The notes beneath the pieces were generated by a model. It was not told where the DNA came from, searched no databases, and worked only from the letters and a program-made list of their open reading frames with translations. Below, piece after piece: positions 23,694 to 33,876 of a stretch of DNA of 64,000 nucleotides (position 1 is the stretch's first letter; every line of letters begins with the position of its first letter). The DNA is from Plantago ovata. Taxonomy: Eukaryota; Streptophyta; Magnoliopsida; Lamiales; Plantaginaceae. The stretch spans positions 110,358,261 through 110,422,260 of the forward strand of contig CM051455.1 of assembly GCA_028274465.1 (NCBI GenBank), read 5' to 3'. The position numbers were made by a program, and so were the translations under genes.

Positions 23694-25978
23694 TTAAGCT
23701 CTTCCAGATGATTTTCTCAAAATCTCTCTTACACTCTTCTCAGCAAGTGCAGTAAATTCAACACAGTCCTTTTCGTAGTTTTCCAGAAGCCTACGGACTT
23801 GTAGTTGAAGAATTCTTGCGTTTTTGCAGGCGGTATGATGATGCTTTTCAACATTCATTTCCATGTAATTAGTCACCCACAAATGCATGCCCCAATTGCT
23901 GGCATGGAGAAGCTGTGTATCTGAAATGCTTTTCGGATGAATCTTTCTTAGCCAGAGAAGATCTTCTTCTTGATCCTTAGCAGTGAGATAGAAGTACTCA
24001 TAAGGAATCAATCCAAGTCTCTTCTTTGTTTTCTTTGTTACTGGGTCAGAGTAGTAAGCAATGCCAGGTGGTTTGATCAGATTTGGTTCTTGTTTATAAG
24101 TTTTACCAATGGCGAATCTTCTTACTGAGACCTCAAGATTCAACCATCTCCCAGCTATATTTCTTGGGAGGGATTCTTCCCTTTGATTTCTTTCGACTTT
24201 GAGTTCAATCCATTTGAACATTTGATTCAATATGGCTGTAGGAAAGAACTCATTCACCAGCAAGTCTTCCAGCTTTAAGATCCAGCAACCATGAATGTTT
24301 CTGATTACATTCTGAGTGGTTTCTTCATTGCTGGTCTTTGTGTATTCAATGCCGGAGCCAATAGCAATGCTGGCCACCCTCTTTTCTTCTTGTCTTTGCC
24401 TTCTTCTTCTTGTCTTAGCATTGTCTTGATCTCTTGCTAAAGATCAGACGAAAAATGCTTTGAGTGGCCAGACGGAGTCAAGGCTGTTAAGGGTCTAGCT
24501 CTTATGGCTTGAGCTATTATTTGATTGTCATCATCTTCATCATCTTCATTCAGATTGTGATGACTTTCAGTATGGCAAAAATGTTGAGTTTCAGCAGCGG
24601 TTTTTCTCTTTTTGGTACTTGCTGAATTCAACTCAGCTTCTGCTTGCCTTTTAGAACTTTGCTCTCTTTCATCAAGCGGTTCTATGGGCAGTGGCACATC
24701 AACAGTAGGAGGGGTTTGGTTTCTTTTTCTGGTACTCTTCTTTTCCCCCTTAGACATGGATTGCAACATCGGAGTGATGTGCAGAGAATAGAACTCATTG
24801 CAATTTTCAGCAAGAGTGCTTAAACTGTTATACTTCATGATGATTTGTTGCTGGTCAGAAGTCATTTTTGACAACTCTCTTTGAATGCATATCATGTTCT
24901 ATTCATGTCTTTTCTCTGTTGCGGCCTTCTCATCCATGAAAGTCTGAGCCTTCACGAGAGCGTTCTTTGCGAGCCTGAGAGCTTGACTTACATCTTCTTC
25001 ATAGCTCTTGTGATAAAGACTGATGTCTTTCTGAGCTATTGTCAAAGTAGTAGTGCGTCTCAGCACTGTAGCCAATATTTTTCCAAAGTCAAGTGGGCTC
25101 TCATCAAGCAATGCCTCATCTTCAGCTTTGCAGGCATCATGGACTTCCTTTAGTGCTAAAATTCTAGGAGTAAACTCCTCAACTCTTGGGAACGGCACTA
25201 AATGTGGTGTCAAGGAATGAACTTTTAGTTCGGAAGAAAACTGATCATCCTGTAATAGCAATTCAACTCTTAAGGAATCATCTTTATCAGTGATGTAATC
25301 AGGAGGAGGAATCTGAACAACTTTGGGGTCTCGCTTAGATTGTTCATCCTCATGTTCTGACAAGTAGTCGTCATCCTCAAATTCATCAAGTTCAGCAACT
25401 TTAGAACCTTTATCAGTAGCTTCACTTCCTTTTTGTTGAGTGGTTGCTGATGGCAACACTTCCGACTCAACAACTGGAGTTTCACCAGTAGTTAGTTTTA
25501 ATTGAGTAGTTGCTGAAGGCAACGTTTGAGACTCAATGACTGGAGTTTCGCCAGTAGTTAGTTTTAATTGAGTATGAGACTCAATACTGGAGTTTCGCCA
25601 GTAGTAAATGGAAGGGAGGGGACTTCCTTTGATCTTACTCCTGAAGATTGACCAATTTCTAGATCCTGCGTATGCCTTGCATGGATCAAGAGACTGTTCT
25701 GGAGAGCACATTGGTAATCTTCATCTTGTTCATCATCATCATCAAGGTTTTCTTCAGTAACCTTGGCATCAGAAACTGGACTTCTGCCATTTTTCAAGGC
25801 AGCCCTTTTTCTGGCATATTCTTCTTCAGTATCAACACCTTGCGCAGGTGCTTGATTTTCAGCAGCAGCAGGAGGAGGTTGAGATTCTTGCTCAGGTTGT
25901 TGTTGTTCAGCTTGCTGATTTTTGGGTTAAGCATTTTCAGCAACTGTCAACTTTAATCCTCCAGCATCAGGACTTGGA
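23694..25978 (-). pseudogene. Cop-1 ORF3, C-terminal segment
   Basis: Continues ORF3 downstream (in - sense) of the Ath-2 insertion. It contains an acidic region with repeated TTGETPV units, a charged stretch (DEFEDDDYLSEHEDEQS), and a coiled coil (DEKAATEKRHE, IQRELSKMTSDQQQII). A basic patch (KGEKKSTRKRNQ) and acidic run (NEDDEDDDN) follow, then a conserved-looking C-terminal 227 residues ending LRKSSGRA at 23694. Frame changes occur near 24900, 24420 and 25600. No transmembrane helix is evident. Function unknown; position is that of the Sirevirus env-like ORF. Confidence 0.75.
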
Positions 25979-25983
25979 CCTTG

Positions 25984-27392
25984 TGATGAACGTATTTTTG
26001 ACGCGTTCATCTTGTCCTTTTTACCTTCTTTTGCAATCTTCTAGCCTTGTTTTTTTGTTAGTTTTGTAGGATAGTGTCACGTTTTGTGTTTTCTGCATTT
26101 TCAAGCACTTAGGTACGAAACGGCGTTTTTGGAGCTAAAAACGAGCCTTTTTTATGGAAAAGATGGCCCCGTTGAAGTTCCCCAATCTCCGTGGCTTGTT
26201 CGTAAGTGTTTGAGCATCAATAAGCATCGAGAAGGATGAGTCCAAAGCAACCGAGGGCCATGCGAGGGCAAAAAGATTGAGTTTGAAGACAAAAATCTGC
26301 CCAGGAGACAAGCTAAGTGCCTGGAATAGTGAAGCGCTCCGCTTCATTTTCTAGGAGCTTTGGCACAGAAGCCAAGCGAAGCGCTTGGAGTGCCAAAGCG
26401 CTTCGCTTGCCAAGCGCTCCGCTTGGCTTCTCCAAGCGGTCCGCTTGGCAGCGGTTACGTTTTCGGATTTTCCTTCTTAGATCTGATCTTTAGTCATTTT
26501 TTGGATATCTTTTGAACTGTAGCTTCGTTTTGGAGAGCTCCTAAGCCCCAAAACTCAGAGAAAACTCAGATTAAATTGTATTTTAGCTTGGCATTCAAGA
26601 TTTTGATTGGAATTCATCCTTTGTAATCATCTACGGAGAGGTTTTCTTTGCTTTCCACCGATTAGTGACAGCTTGGGTGGTAACTTGTATCACTCTCTTG
26701 TCTTGTAGTTTGATATGATGTATTCTGATTATTATTCATATGAATTGATGTCTATGTTGATGAATATGAGTAGCTAAATCTTTTGTGTTGGTGGTAGAAT
26801 GTAGAATATGCATGCTATGGGTTATGTTTATGCTTACATGTGATTGTGATTCAATCTTGCTGCAAATTCCTTCATATGATTCTTAGTTGCCTATAAAATA
26901 TATTCGAATTGAGTATAGTGACAAACTCTTGGTCAATGAAAGCTATAGGATTGTATGTTAGAGATTTGCAGCATGCTAGATAAATGATGTTAGTGACAAG
27001 CACCTCTAAAGTATAAGTATTGATAGTGGTCTTTTATGATGTGTGTCTTGAAAGTTACCTAGACGAGTTGCTTAGCAGACTTGATCGAAGGTTTTACGCA
27101 CTGAACTTGTGAGCATATTCGTAACCCATGCATGTGTATTTGATTTCTACCACCAACCATTTTCCAAACTTGATTACAACAATCTGATTTCTCGTTGCTT
27201 TGTTCAAAGAAAACGATTCTATAAACATTTGAACTCGTTGACTGAAATTACTAGCAAAAACCTCAAGCAAAGCCACGTTAGGTCCCGAGAGAACGACACT
27301 CGGGGACAACTTGCCATTGCAGTCTAGTTTGTGTAGTGATAAGTGTTTTTAGGCTTTTAAACAAATTTAATTGGTCAAAAACGACATCATCA
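25984..27392 (+). repeat. Ath-2 5' LTR
   Basis: 1409 bases. Contains a dyad array (26331..26450), then a leader and the splice donor GGTG-GTAACTTGTATC (donor G at 26680) conserved in all four Athila-like elements, and near its end the block GAGAACGACACTCGGGG shared with the others. Confidence 0.94.
26331..26450 (+). promoter_or_regulatory. Ath-2 LTR dyad array
   Basis: Three 17-bp dyads, CCAAGCG-NNN-CGCTTGG, with spacers AAG (26372), CTC (26410) and GTC (26432), plus two related shorter ones. The 3' LTR copy is 34224..34343. Probable promoter or architectural element in U3. Confidence 0.65.
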
Positions 27393-27395
27393 ATT

Positions 27396-27413
27396 TGGCG
27401 CCGTTGTCGGGGA
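27396..27413 (+). other. Ath-2 primer binding site (tRNA-Asp)
   Basis: TGGCGCCGTTGTCGGGGA, one base different from the Ath-1 site, three bases after the LTR. Region 27414..27536 is the leader; a good acceptor (TTGTATTTCAG, ending 27528) lies nine bases before the gag ATG. Confidence 0.9.
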
Positions 27414-27536
27414 TTTAACTCCTTTGGTTGGTGTTTTTGTTTTGGTTTTTTTCAGCCAACATCTCTTCTTTGTCTCATTTCTGTTTTTGTTTCTTTTTGC
27501 TTGAGATACTCACTATCTTGTATTTCAGGTGAGTGC

Positions 27537-29069
27537 ATGCCTAGAACCCGAACGGGTGGACCTAACATCGAACCTTTTGTAGACGAGATCGATCGTTTGG
27601 TTCAAAGGAGAAGGAGGAATTTGAATCTCGAGTTTGAAGGAGTAGCATCTAGAGCTTCCACTTCTGGTATTCGGGAAGAGTCTTCTTCTTATCTTTTGGA
27701 GCCAATTCTTGAATCTGTTTACTTGGAAGGTGAAATGGCGGAGAGGCCCATACGTACACTTACTAAGCATACGGTTGGGGCTAGAGGACCAGCAATTGTC
27801 CTCAATGATTCCACAAGGAACTTGGAGATCAAGAATCACATGTTCCAACAACTTCCAAAATTCTATGGGATGGCTAATGAGGACGTGATTGGGTACTTGA
27901 ATGAGCTCGAGAATTTTGTTCTCCATCTTGGGCGACCAAGAGCTGGTGTTACGGATGACGATCTCCGCATGAAGGTCTTTTCTATGGGGCTAGGTGATCG
28001 TGCAAAGGCTTGGCTTAATACTTTGGAGGCCGGGTCTTTGACAACATGTGACCTTTGCTTTGATAAGTTCATGGAGCGTTACTACCCCGCTTCCAAGACA
28101 ATGGCTATGAAGAGACAAATTAGCTCCTTCGAGCAGAGGTATGATGAGCCTTTCCACGAGGCCTATGATCGATTCATGGGGTTGCATCGATGCCCACATA
28201 ACGGGTATGATAAAGGTCAGCTTCTCAAATTCTTTTACAATGGTTTACATCCTGAGATTCAATCTCAAGTGGATAGTATTTGTGGAGGTAGTATGGGGAA
28301 GTTGCTTCCTTCTCAAGCCCAAATGAAGCTGGACATGATGTACCGGAATTCCCAAAACCGGAATGTGAGGGCTCGTGTGCTCCAAAAGGAGAAAAGAGGT
28401 GAGGCCAAGGTAGTAGTGGAACAAAATGCCTTCGATGGGTTCGCCCATGAAGTGAATCAAGCTTTGAGGCAAAGCGTTCCTTCTCCTTCTACGGAAGTTT
28501 GTGGTGTGTGCAAGAACTATGGGCACCCGGCCTATTTATGCCGGTCTGAATTTGCTAGAGAGCAATATATCACGAACGATGTCCGTCAAGAAGTGTATTC
28601 TGCTGAGGGAGAGCAAGTAGTTGGAGATGTGAACTACGGGCAAGGATATGGCAATGTGAGGCCACAAAACCGTGGGCCCCGAGGTGGGTACCAGAATCAA
28701 GGCAACCGTGGTTATGTCCATAACCCGGATCAATATGCCTATAGGCCTAATCAAGATAGAAGTCGTCTCAGCTATGGGAACAATTGGTATGAAGGAGCAC
28801 CGCCTTCTAATCCTACACCTCCACCTCAGGTTGCTAGTTCGGGACCACAAGGTGTAGGGGTGCTTCCTTCACCTCTTGTCTCTTCTCTCAACGATCTCGT
28901 GTTGAAAACAAATAAGTTTATGGAGCATTACTATCGTAATGAAGCTACTAACAATCAGCGATTTGAGAAGCTTGAGGCTAGTAGTAGCAACCTCCATAAG
29001 AAGTTGCAAGAGCTGATAGATCGGGGGGCTAGTAGAGAGCAAGGGAAGTTTCCCGGAAACACGGAGTAG
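27537..29069 (+). CDS. Ath-2 gag polyprotein
   Basis: Start chosen at 27537 (MPRTRTGGPN), just after a splice acceptor; the reading frame stays open further upstream but without homology. 510 residues. N-terminal region with EIDRLVQRRRRN, then the Retrotrans_gag-type core (residues about 80..270: RGPAIVLNDSTRNLEIKNHM, DDLRMKVFSMGLGDRAKAWL, CPHNG, FYNGLHPEIQ), a CCHC knuckle (CGVCKNYGHPAYLC, near residue 320), a Gly/Asn/Arg-rich RNA-binding stretch and a C-terminal coiled region (LHKKLQELIDRGASREQGK). It ends at an in-frame TAG where Ath-1 has AAG, directly followed by the protease in the same frame. Gag would assemble cytoplasmic particles and package RNA. Confidence 0.9.
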   Translation: MPRTRTGGPNIEPFVDEIDRLVQRRRRNLNLEFEGVASRASTSGIREESSSYLLEPILESVYLEGEMAERPIRTLTKHTVGARGPAIVLNDSTRNLEIKNHMFQQLPKFYGMANEDVIGYLNELENFVLHLGRPRAGVTDDDLRMKVFSMGLGDRAKAWLNTLEAGSLTTCDLCFDKFMERYYPASKTMAMKRQISSFEQRYDEPFHEAYDRFMGLHRCPHNGYDKGQLLKFFYNGLHPEIQSQVDSICGGSMGKLLPSQAQMKLDMMYRNSQNRNVRARVLQKEKRGEAKVVVEQNAFDGFAHEVNQALRQSVPSPSTEVCGVCKNYGHPAYLCRSEFAREQYITNDVRQEVYSAEGEQVVGDVNYGQGYGNVRPQNRGPRGGYQNQGNRGYVHNPDQYAYRPNQDRSRLSYGNNWYEGAPPSNPTPPPQVASSGPQGVGVLPSPLVSSLNDLVLKTNKFMEHYYRNEATNNQRFEKLEASSSNLHKKLQELIDRGASREQGKFPGNTE

Positions 29070-29840
29070 GCTATGGCCATAACCGTGGTGACTGATTTGC
29101 CCGTAGAGATCACGATTGTGAGAGACAATGCACTAGTTGAGGTGCCAAGTTGCAAGATAACTGAAACTTGCAAAGTGAGTGAGGAGCTTGAGACTCCTAA
29201 GGTGGTTGTGGAAGAAAAAGTGGTCGCACAATCTGATGCGATAGTGGAAGAAGTGAATGAAAACTCATCGTCTGAGGATGAGTTGGTGGATATGGTGGAA
29301 GTGCCTATCCAAGAGAGATTTGATGTGGAAATCGGCTTGGGTAAGAAGGATGGAATAGTGGCAACTCTAGACACGGGAGCGGGTGTGAATGTCATACCTT
29401 TAAACGTGTACGAAGAGTCGGGTTTGTCTGGCTTAAGACCAATGAAGTGCATGGTGCAATTGGCAAACGGGTCTATGAAGAAGCCATTGGGTGTGATCGA
29501 GAATCTAGTGGTAAGAGTCGCCGGTGTAGAGGTCAAGACGAACTTCATCGTCATACCTACATCCTCCGCAAAGCTCAAGGATGTGGTTCTTTTGGGTAGA
29601 GCCTTCATCAACAAAGTACATATGGTGATAGACATGTACTGTCGTACATGTAGCTTCGAGGTAAATTGCAAGCAACATACGTTGCGAGCCATAATTAATT
29701 CATGTGCTTATGTTGATACTAACGAACTTGTAGGATTCTTTGGTCCTCTTTATGTTCGTCAAGATGTGCAGGGACTTGATGCTTTGAAGAGCACTTGGAC
29801 GGGGAAGTCTAGTACCCGATGCGAAATTGATCCCGCATGA
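29070..29840 (+). CDS. Ath-2 retropepsin (aspartic protease), after a TAG codon
   Basis: In frame with gag; the only break is the TAG at 29067..29069, and an ATG follows at 29073. About 255 residues. A Glu/Val-rich linker leads to the retropepsin fold: LDTGAGVNVIPLNVY (active-site Asp in DTGA, near 29375) and the second hydrophobic element VVLLGRAFINKV (near 29585). It ends GKSSTR plus a short tail; GKSSTR is conserved at the end of all three copies. Normally the protease is followed by RT, but here coding stops. Whether the TAG is read through or is damage is unknown. Confidence 0.85.
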   Translation, partial: AMAITVVTDLPVEITIVRDNALVEVPSCKITETCKVSEELETPKVVVEEKVVAQSDAIVEEVNENSSSEDELVDMVEVPIQERFDVEIGLGKKDGIVATLDTGAGVNVIPLNVYEESGLSGLRPMKCMVQLANGSMKKPLGVIENLVVRVAGVEVKTNFIVIPTSSAKLKDVVLLGRAFINKVHMVIDMYCRTCSFEVNCKQHTLRAIINSCAYVDTNELVGFFGPLYVRQDVQGLDALKSTWTGKSSTRCEIDPA

Positions 29841-29882
29841 GCTAAGACGAGTCGAGCCAACGACTTTTAAACGAAGGCGCTT

Positions 29883-29900
29883 CTCGGGAGGCAACCCGAG
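29883..29900 (+). other. post-protease hairpin of Ath-2
   Basis: CTCGGG, loop AGGCAA, CCCGAG, 43 bases after the protease stop. Relative to Ath-1 and Ath-3 the first two base pairs of the stem are changed on both sides, keeping pairing; the loop is identical. Confidence 0.8.
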
Positions 29901-30027
29901 GTTGTAGGTACTTGCATATAGATTAGAAGCACATTTAAATTTTGTTTCTTTGTTTAGACAAGGTTTTTGGGGTGAAAATTTAGCAAAAGTCGGAAAAAAA
30001 TAGATTTGGGAGCTTCAGGTCCCAAGC

Positions 30028-30180
30028 CCAAGCGGTCCGCTTGGATTTCCAGTAAGAATGTACATTCTTACTTGAAATCCAAGCGGAGCGCTTGGCAGGT
30101 CCAAGCGGAGCGCTTGGCAGGTCACAAGCGGACCGCTTGCCAAGCGCTTCGCTTGGGACGGCCCAAGCGCTTCGCTTGGC
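30028..30180 (+). promoter_or_regulatory. Ath-2 internal dyad array ahead of ORF2
   Basis: Six CCAAGCG-NNN-CGCTTGG-type dyads with spacers GTC, GAG, GAG, GAC, CTT and CTT. The first two are linked by a 24-bp hairpin stem (30037..30060 with 30063..30086, one mismatch) whose sequence is unrelated to the dyads. A CT-rich leader (30220..30393) and the ORF2 intron follow. Likely an internal promoter, inferred from likeness to the LTR array. Confidence 0.65.
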
Positions 30181-30393
30181 TTTCCTTAAGAAAGCTAAGC
30201 GGGGCACTTGAGTATCAAAGCTCCCCACTTCGTTTTCTTCCTCCATTGCCGATTTAGCACCCCAAAAATCTCAATCTCTCTCAATTATCCACCAATTCTT
30301 GCAATCTTGTGCATTTTACAAAGCCCATCACCCCCTCTATCATCTAAACCGATCAAATTTCACGTTTGAGGCATCCATAACAAGGAATCAAAG

Positions 30394-30873
30394 GTACCTC
30401 TCATGAACCCTAACTTTCTTGAATTTGGGATTTTATCTTAATTAGTTTCAATTGTGTTATGCATTGGTGAATTAGAGTTTGATGATGATTTTTGAGCATG
30501 TTTCTTACTAGATGTGATGTCTAAATTCGAATTTTGCTCCTCTTGATTTATGATGAACTCTAGTGCTCGAATTTTTGCTATGTAATTGTTTGATGATTGT
30601 TAGCCTTGAATTTGAGTTATGTTATGATTATGGTGATGTTGTGATTGCATGAGAATGTGTTGGATTGGTCGGGTAATTTAATTGGAGAGTTTGTTTGCTT
30701 GGTTTAGATTCGTATGGATTTATCGTAACGAAGTGTTAAAGCTTCTCGATTTGTTCATATGAACTTTAGCAAGCCTTCAAACTCAGCATGAGATTACTTG
30801 AGTGAGTATTGGAGTCTAGGAGTCGAGTCTAAGTCTCATCGTCTCTTGAAGTTATCTAATAAGGATATTCTAG
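30394..30873 (+). other. leader intron upstream of Ath-2 ORF2
   Basis: Donor AAAG then GTACCTCTCATG; acceptor GATATTCTAG then GTACCATGG. T-rich interior. Same arrangement as Ath-1. Confidence 0.7.
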
Positions 30874-30878
30874 GTACC

Positions 30879-31874
30879 ATGGACACAAGAGCCAAGAAGA
30901 AAGCAAGGAAGGATGGAGCTTCAACCTCCAAGGAGATTCCCCGTGATGAAAGCGACCGTGACCCATACAAAGAATCGGACGCATTGCGGAGGTTCCGATA
31001 CAACTTCTATAGGGGAGGAGAACGGTCAGTGATTTGGGACCGTAGCATCTCCTTTACTTCAAAGGAGTTGGACGTACTAAAGGGGACAAAATATGAGAAC
31101 AAGGTGCTTTTCTTTGATGTACCCTATGCACCCTATGCTCACCTTACCAGGCTTATAACGACGAGAGGATGGATCTTCTATGGGAAAGAACTCTCCGGAT
31201 GGGATAGAGACCTTGTCGAGGAGTTCCACATTGCCTTCGAGGACTATAACTATAAAGCCGAAGAAGTACCTATTCGTGGTGTGATGGTCCCTTTCTCGCC
31301 ATTGAGTATCACTAGTTTCATTATGGGACTAGAGGAACCCTTGCGGAAAGACAAGAATAAGGTAGCATACTATGTGAGTGATCCCTATGTGCACTATGTC
31401 TATGACACAACGATTGAGAAGTTTCCGAGGAGGATAGCCGGGGTTCTGACAACCAAGGACTACAAACCAAGGAAGACGCGTCTCGATAACACCTTCAAGT
31501 ATAAAGATTTGCACTTGCACGCCCGCATGATCCTACCTTTCGTGGTAGCTAATCTGATCCCGGGACTCATAACCAAAGAGATAACGCCGAAAGTCGGGAT
31601 CTTAATCTATTCCCTCATGGCGAACTTGCCCATCACTCCCTAGGACATCATCTTCCAGCAATTCGAGATTAAACGAGAACCCAGCCACCCACTAGTCTTC
31701 CCACATCTGATCACTGCTATGTGTGAGAAAGCAAATGTGCCAAACATCTGGCGCACCGAGGCATCGAGGGAACCAATCGACATAGAGACACACGATCTGA
31801 TACTCCACCGCTTCGGAGTAGAGCAAGGGTTCGAAGACCCCTTTCCCCTTGTCATCCCTCACCGATCCGAGTGA
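30879..31874 (+). pseudogene. Ath-2 ORF2 (plant transposon-protein family) with one in-frame TAG
   Basis: Start chosen at 30879 because it follows the conserved acceptor; upstream in-frame codons lie in the intron. 331 codons with one TAG at 31641..31643 and an open frame after it to TGA at 31872. The N-terminus is basic (TRAKKKARKDG). The core has GWIFYGKEL, VRGVMVPFSPLSITSF-like sequence (residues about 130..150) and HARMILPFVVANLIPG with EITPKVGILIYSLM (residues about 210..250), the layout of the 'putative plant transposon protein' domain (PF20167, by recognition). It has no signal peptide or obvious membrane anchor. It sits at the Athila env-like position, but an envelope role is unsupported. 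Function unknown. Confidence 0.75.
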
Positions 31875-32062
31875 TTTTGCGGTGGTGGTACTCCTTTTTG
31901 ATACTCTTAATTGATGATGCAACTTGAAGACTCTTGTACTCTTTATTTTCTTTTGTAGTTGTGGCCTGTGTGCCTTTTGTCGTGATTAATTTAGTCTAGT
32001 TTTTGTCTTGGTGCCTTAGGTGATTAAGATAGGAAAAAAACGTTGAAAATCTGGAAACAGAG

Positions 32063-32212
32063 CCAAGCGAAGCGCTTGGAAGGGCCAAGCGGTCCGCTTG
32101 AAATTCCAGAAAGTTTTGTAACTTTCTGGAAATTCAAGCGGAGCGCTTGGAACCTCCCAAGCGCCCCGCTTGTCAAGCGAACCGCTTGGCTCCCGCCAAG
32201 CGGTCCGCCTGG
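32063..32212 (+). promoter_or_regulatory. Ath-2 second internal dyad array, after ORF2
   Basis: Six dyads (spacers AAG, GTC, GAG, CCC, AAC, GTC). The second and third are joined by a 21-bp stem (32095..32115 with 32120..32140, one mismatch). A CT-rich stretch (32220..32290) and TTTCAG then GTACTACTC (32296) follow, mimicking the leader and donor of ORF2, but no ORF lies downstream. Could drive or structure a noncoding 3' transcript. Confidence 0.5.
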
Positions 32213-32387
32213 ACCCTGTACCCAGATTTTCCTCGTTTTTTCCATTCTTCTCACCTTTGCGCACCCGTTTTCACTTGTTTCTTGAGTCCTTTCAGGTACT
32301 ACTCATATATAGGAGATTGGACACGAACCTCTATCTCAGGGAAGTGTACTTTCAATCCAATTTTTCCTTTTCATTCAACTTTTCTTT

Positions 32388-32430
32388 GCTCGAAGACGAG
32401 CAAAAGTTTAGGTTTTGGGAGGGGGTATTG
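32388..32430 (+). other. Ath-2 internal polypurine-like tract with hairpin
   Basis: Hairpin TTGCTCGAAGACGAGCAA then AAGTTTAGGTTTTGGGAGGGGG. It copies the layout of the terminal hairpin and polypurine tract at 33842..33876, with a compensated stem change (T-A to C-G). A candidate second plus-strand primer. Confidence 0.6.
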
Positions 32431-33841
32431 GATTTTCAGTACTATATGCTTGTGTGATTCGTACATGCCTGATTTTACTCAAGTTCATGTGATTTGTCGT
32501 GTTTTTTCAAATTTTTGCATGCATATCATCCATAGATTAGTTGTTGCACGTTGTTGTGTGTGGAGTTTATTGCCAAGTCTTTTGAACTTTTTTATTGAGA
32601 AGACTTAGTGTTTATAACCATTGATCATATGTTGCATCACTTTGCAAGTAGTTTGAGGCTTGTCTCGCTTGGTTTGTCACATTCGCATGTGCACTAGTTA
32701 AGCTTAGTAGTCTCGACATCACCTTGGGTGGTGTTTCTTCTGTTGCGGTTCACGACGGCCTTATAAAATGATGCATGTTAGAGTCTATGGTTGTAACCCG
32801 TGTAATTATGTACGTAAGAGGCGACAAGTTCTTCACCTCGATTAGAGATTGCCAAATGCCTAGGAAGGAGGTAGTGTGAGGTGTGCGATTCCTTGTATTA
32901 AACCTATTCTATCGAATAGGTTTGGGGAGGGGTTGCCTTATTTGATCTTGTCTTTCATCTTTGAGTCGTTGTAAAGTTTCCCTTTTTCTTTTTCTTTTTG
33001 TTTTGTGTCCCAACCTATTCTTTCGAATAGGTTTGGGGAGGTGTCTTTGTAAAAGAGTCTTTCCTTTTTCTTTTTCGTCTTTGTGCTCAAACCTATTCTT
33101 TCGAATAGGTTTGGGGAGGTGTTTTTGACACATAGTACTGCTGCTTGCCCCTATATATATAAAAAAAAAAAAGGAAAAGAAAAAGAAAGAAAAAGAAATA
33201 TTAAAAAAAAAAAGAGAAAAGAAAATAAAAAAAAAAGAAGAAAGAAAATAAAGAATAATACCCAAAAGCAAAAGAAGGGTCGTTGCAAGCCAAAAGCAGT
33301 CTCGTAGTGTCAAGTGTCATGTAAATATTTTGTCCTTGTGTAGTGTCGAGTTGTAAATTATATCTTTCGTTTCGTGTCGCCTTTGTCCAAGGCCTGTTTT
33401 TTACCATCCTCGTCTGTCTATTCAAGAAGTGGTTGAAAGAGGCTCATTCTTGAGAGTCTGGGTAGAATAGGGGAGTGTTATCTTCTAAGGGAACCCTCCT
33501 TCGTTTGATGAGAGCCAGTATTGGTTCGCCCTCTCTTGAGGAAAAGTCTCGCTTGGTGAACAGTAGTGAGCCCTCGGTTTCATAGGCACGGGGCAATTGT
33601 AGTATGATAACATGCATCATTGTGTCGTCACAGACCAGGTCCAGGTAGAAGATGTTACGAGAGACTCCTTTGTTTAACCAAGTGCACTTGAGAATGTGTA
33701 TATTCGCAATCGAGGCATACTTCAACCTATTTGCATGTCATGCTCATTTGGTTTTGTTCATAAGCATTTGGTAGATTCAATAGATTAGTTCACTTTACTT
33801 GGCATGAGACTCCTTTTGTGTTGCATTTAGGATAGTTTATT
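32431..33841 (+). repeat. Ath-2 conserved 3' noncoding region
   Basis: No ORF. Contains blocks shared with the other three elements (near 32690..32880 and 33480..33760), three AACCTATTC hairpins, and an A-rich purine tract at 33160..33260 that yields only low-complexity ORFs. Confidence 0.75.
32900..33120 (+). repeat. three hairpin plus G-rich units (Ath-2)
   Basis: Stems AACCTATTC / GAATAGGTT at 32901..32922, 33012..33033 and 33090..33111 with loops TATC, TTTC and TTTC, each followed by TGGGGAGG. Two of them extend to 10 bp. The G-rich core equals the core of the terminal polypurine tract. Confidence 0.8.
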
Positions 33842-33876
33842 GCTTGAGGACAAGCAAAGGTTTGGTTTGGGGAGTT
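33842..33876 (+). other. Ath-2 polypurine tract with adjacent hairpin
   Basis: Perfect 7-bp hairpin TTGCTTGAGGACAAGCAA followed by AGGTTTGGTTTGGGGAGTT up to the LTR. Confidence 0.88.

Noticed and set aside
23429..23700. A second polypurine tract array in Cop-1 as described for Sireviruses
   Set aside because: Only one clear tract is visible next to the 3' LTR.
29073..29840. Independent protease gene starting at its own ATG
   Set aside because: It is in frame with gag, and Ath-1 and Ath-3 have a continuous gag-PR there; the ATG after TAG is probably incidental.
26331..32212. CRISPR-like repeat array
   Set aside because: Units are palindromes with 3-base centres and irregular spacing, in a plant LTR element; no cas genes.
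33083..33307. Lys-rich and Phe-rich ORFs in A/T tracts (also 37318..37597, 15553..15877, 60658..60954)
   Set aside because: Low-complexity translations of the conserved purine tract, with no homology between copies at protein level.
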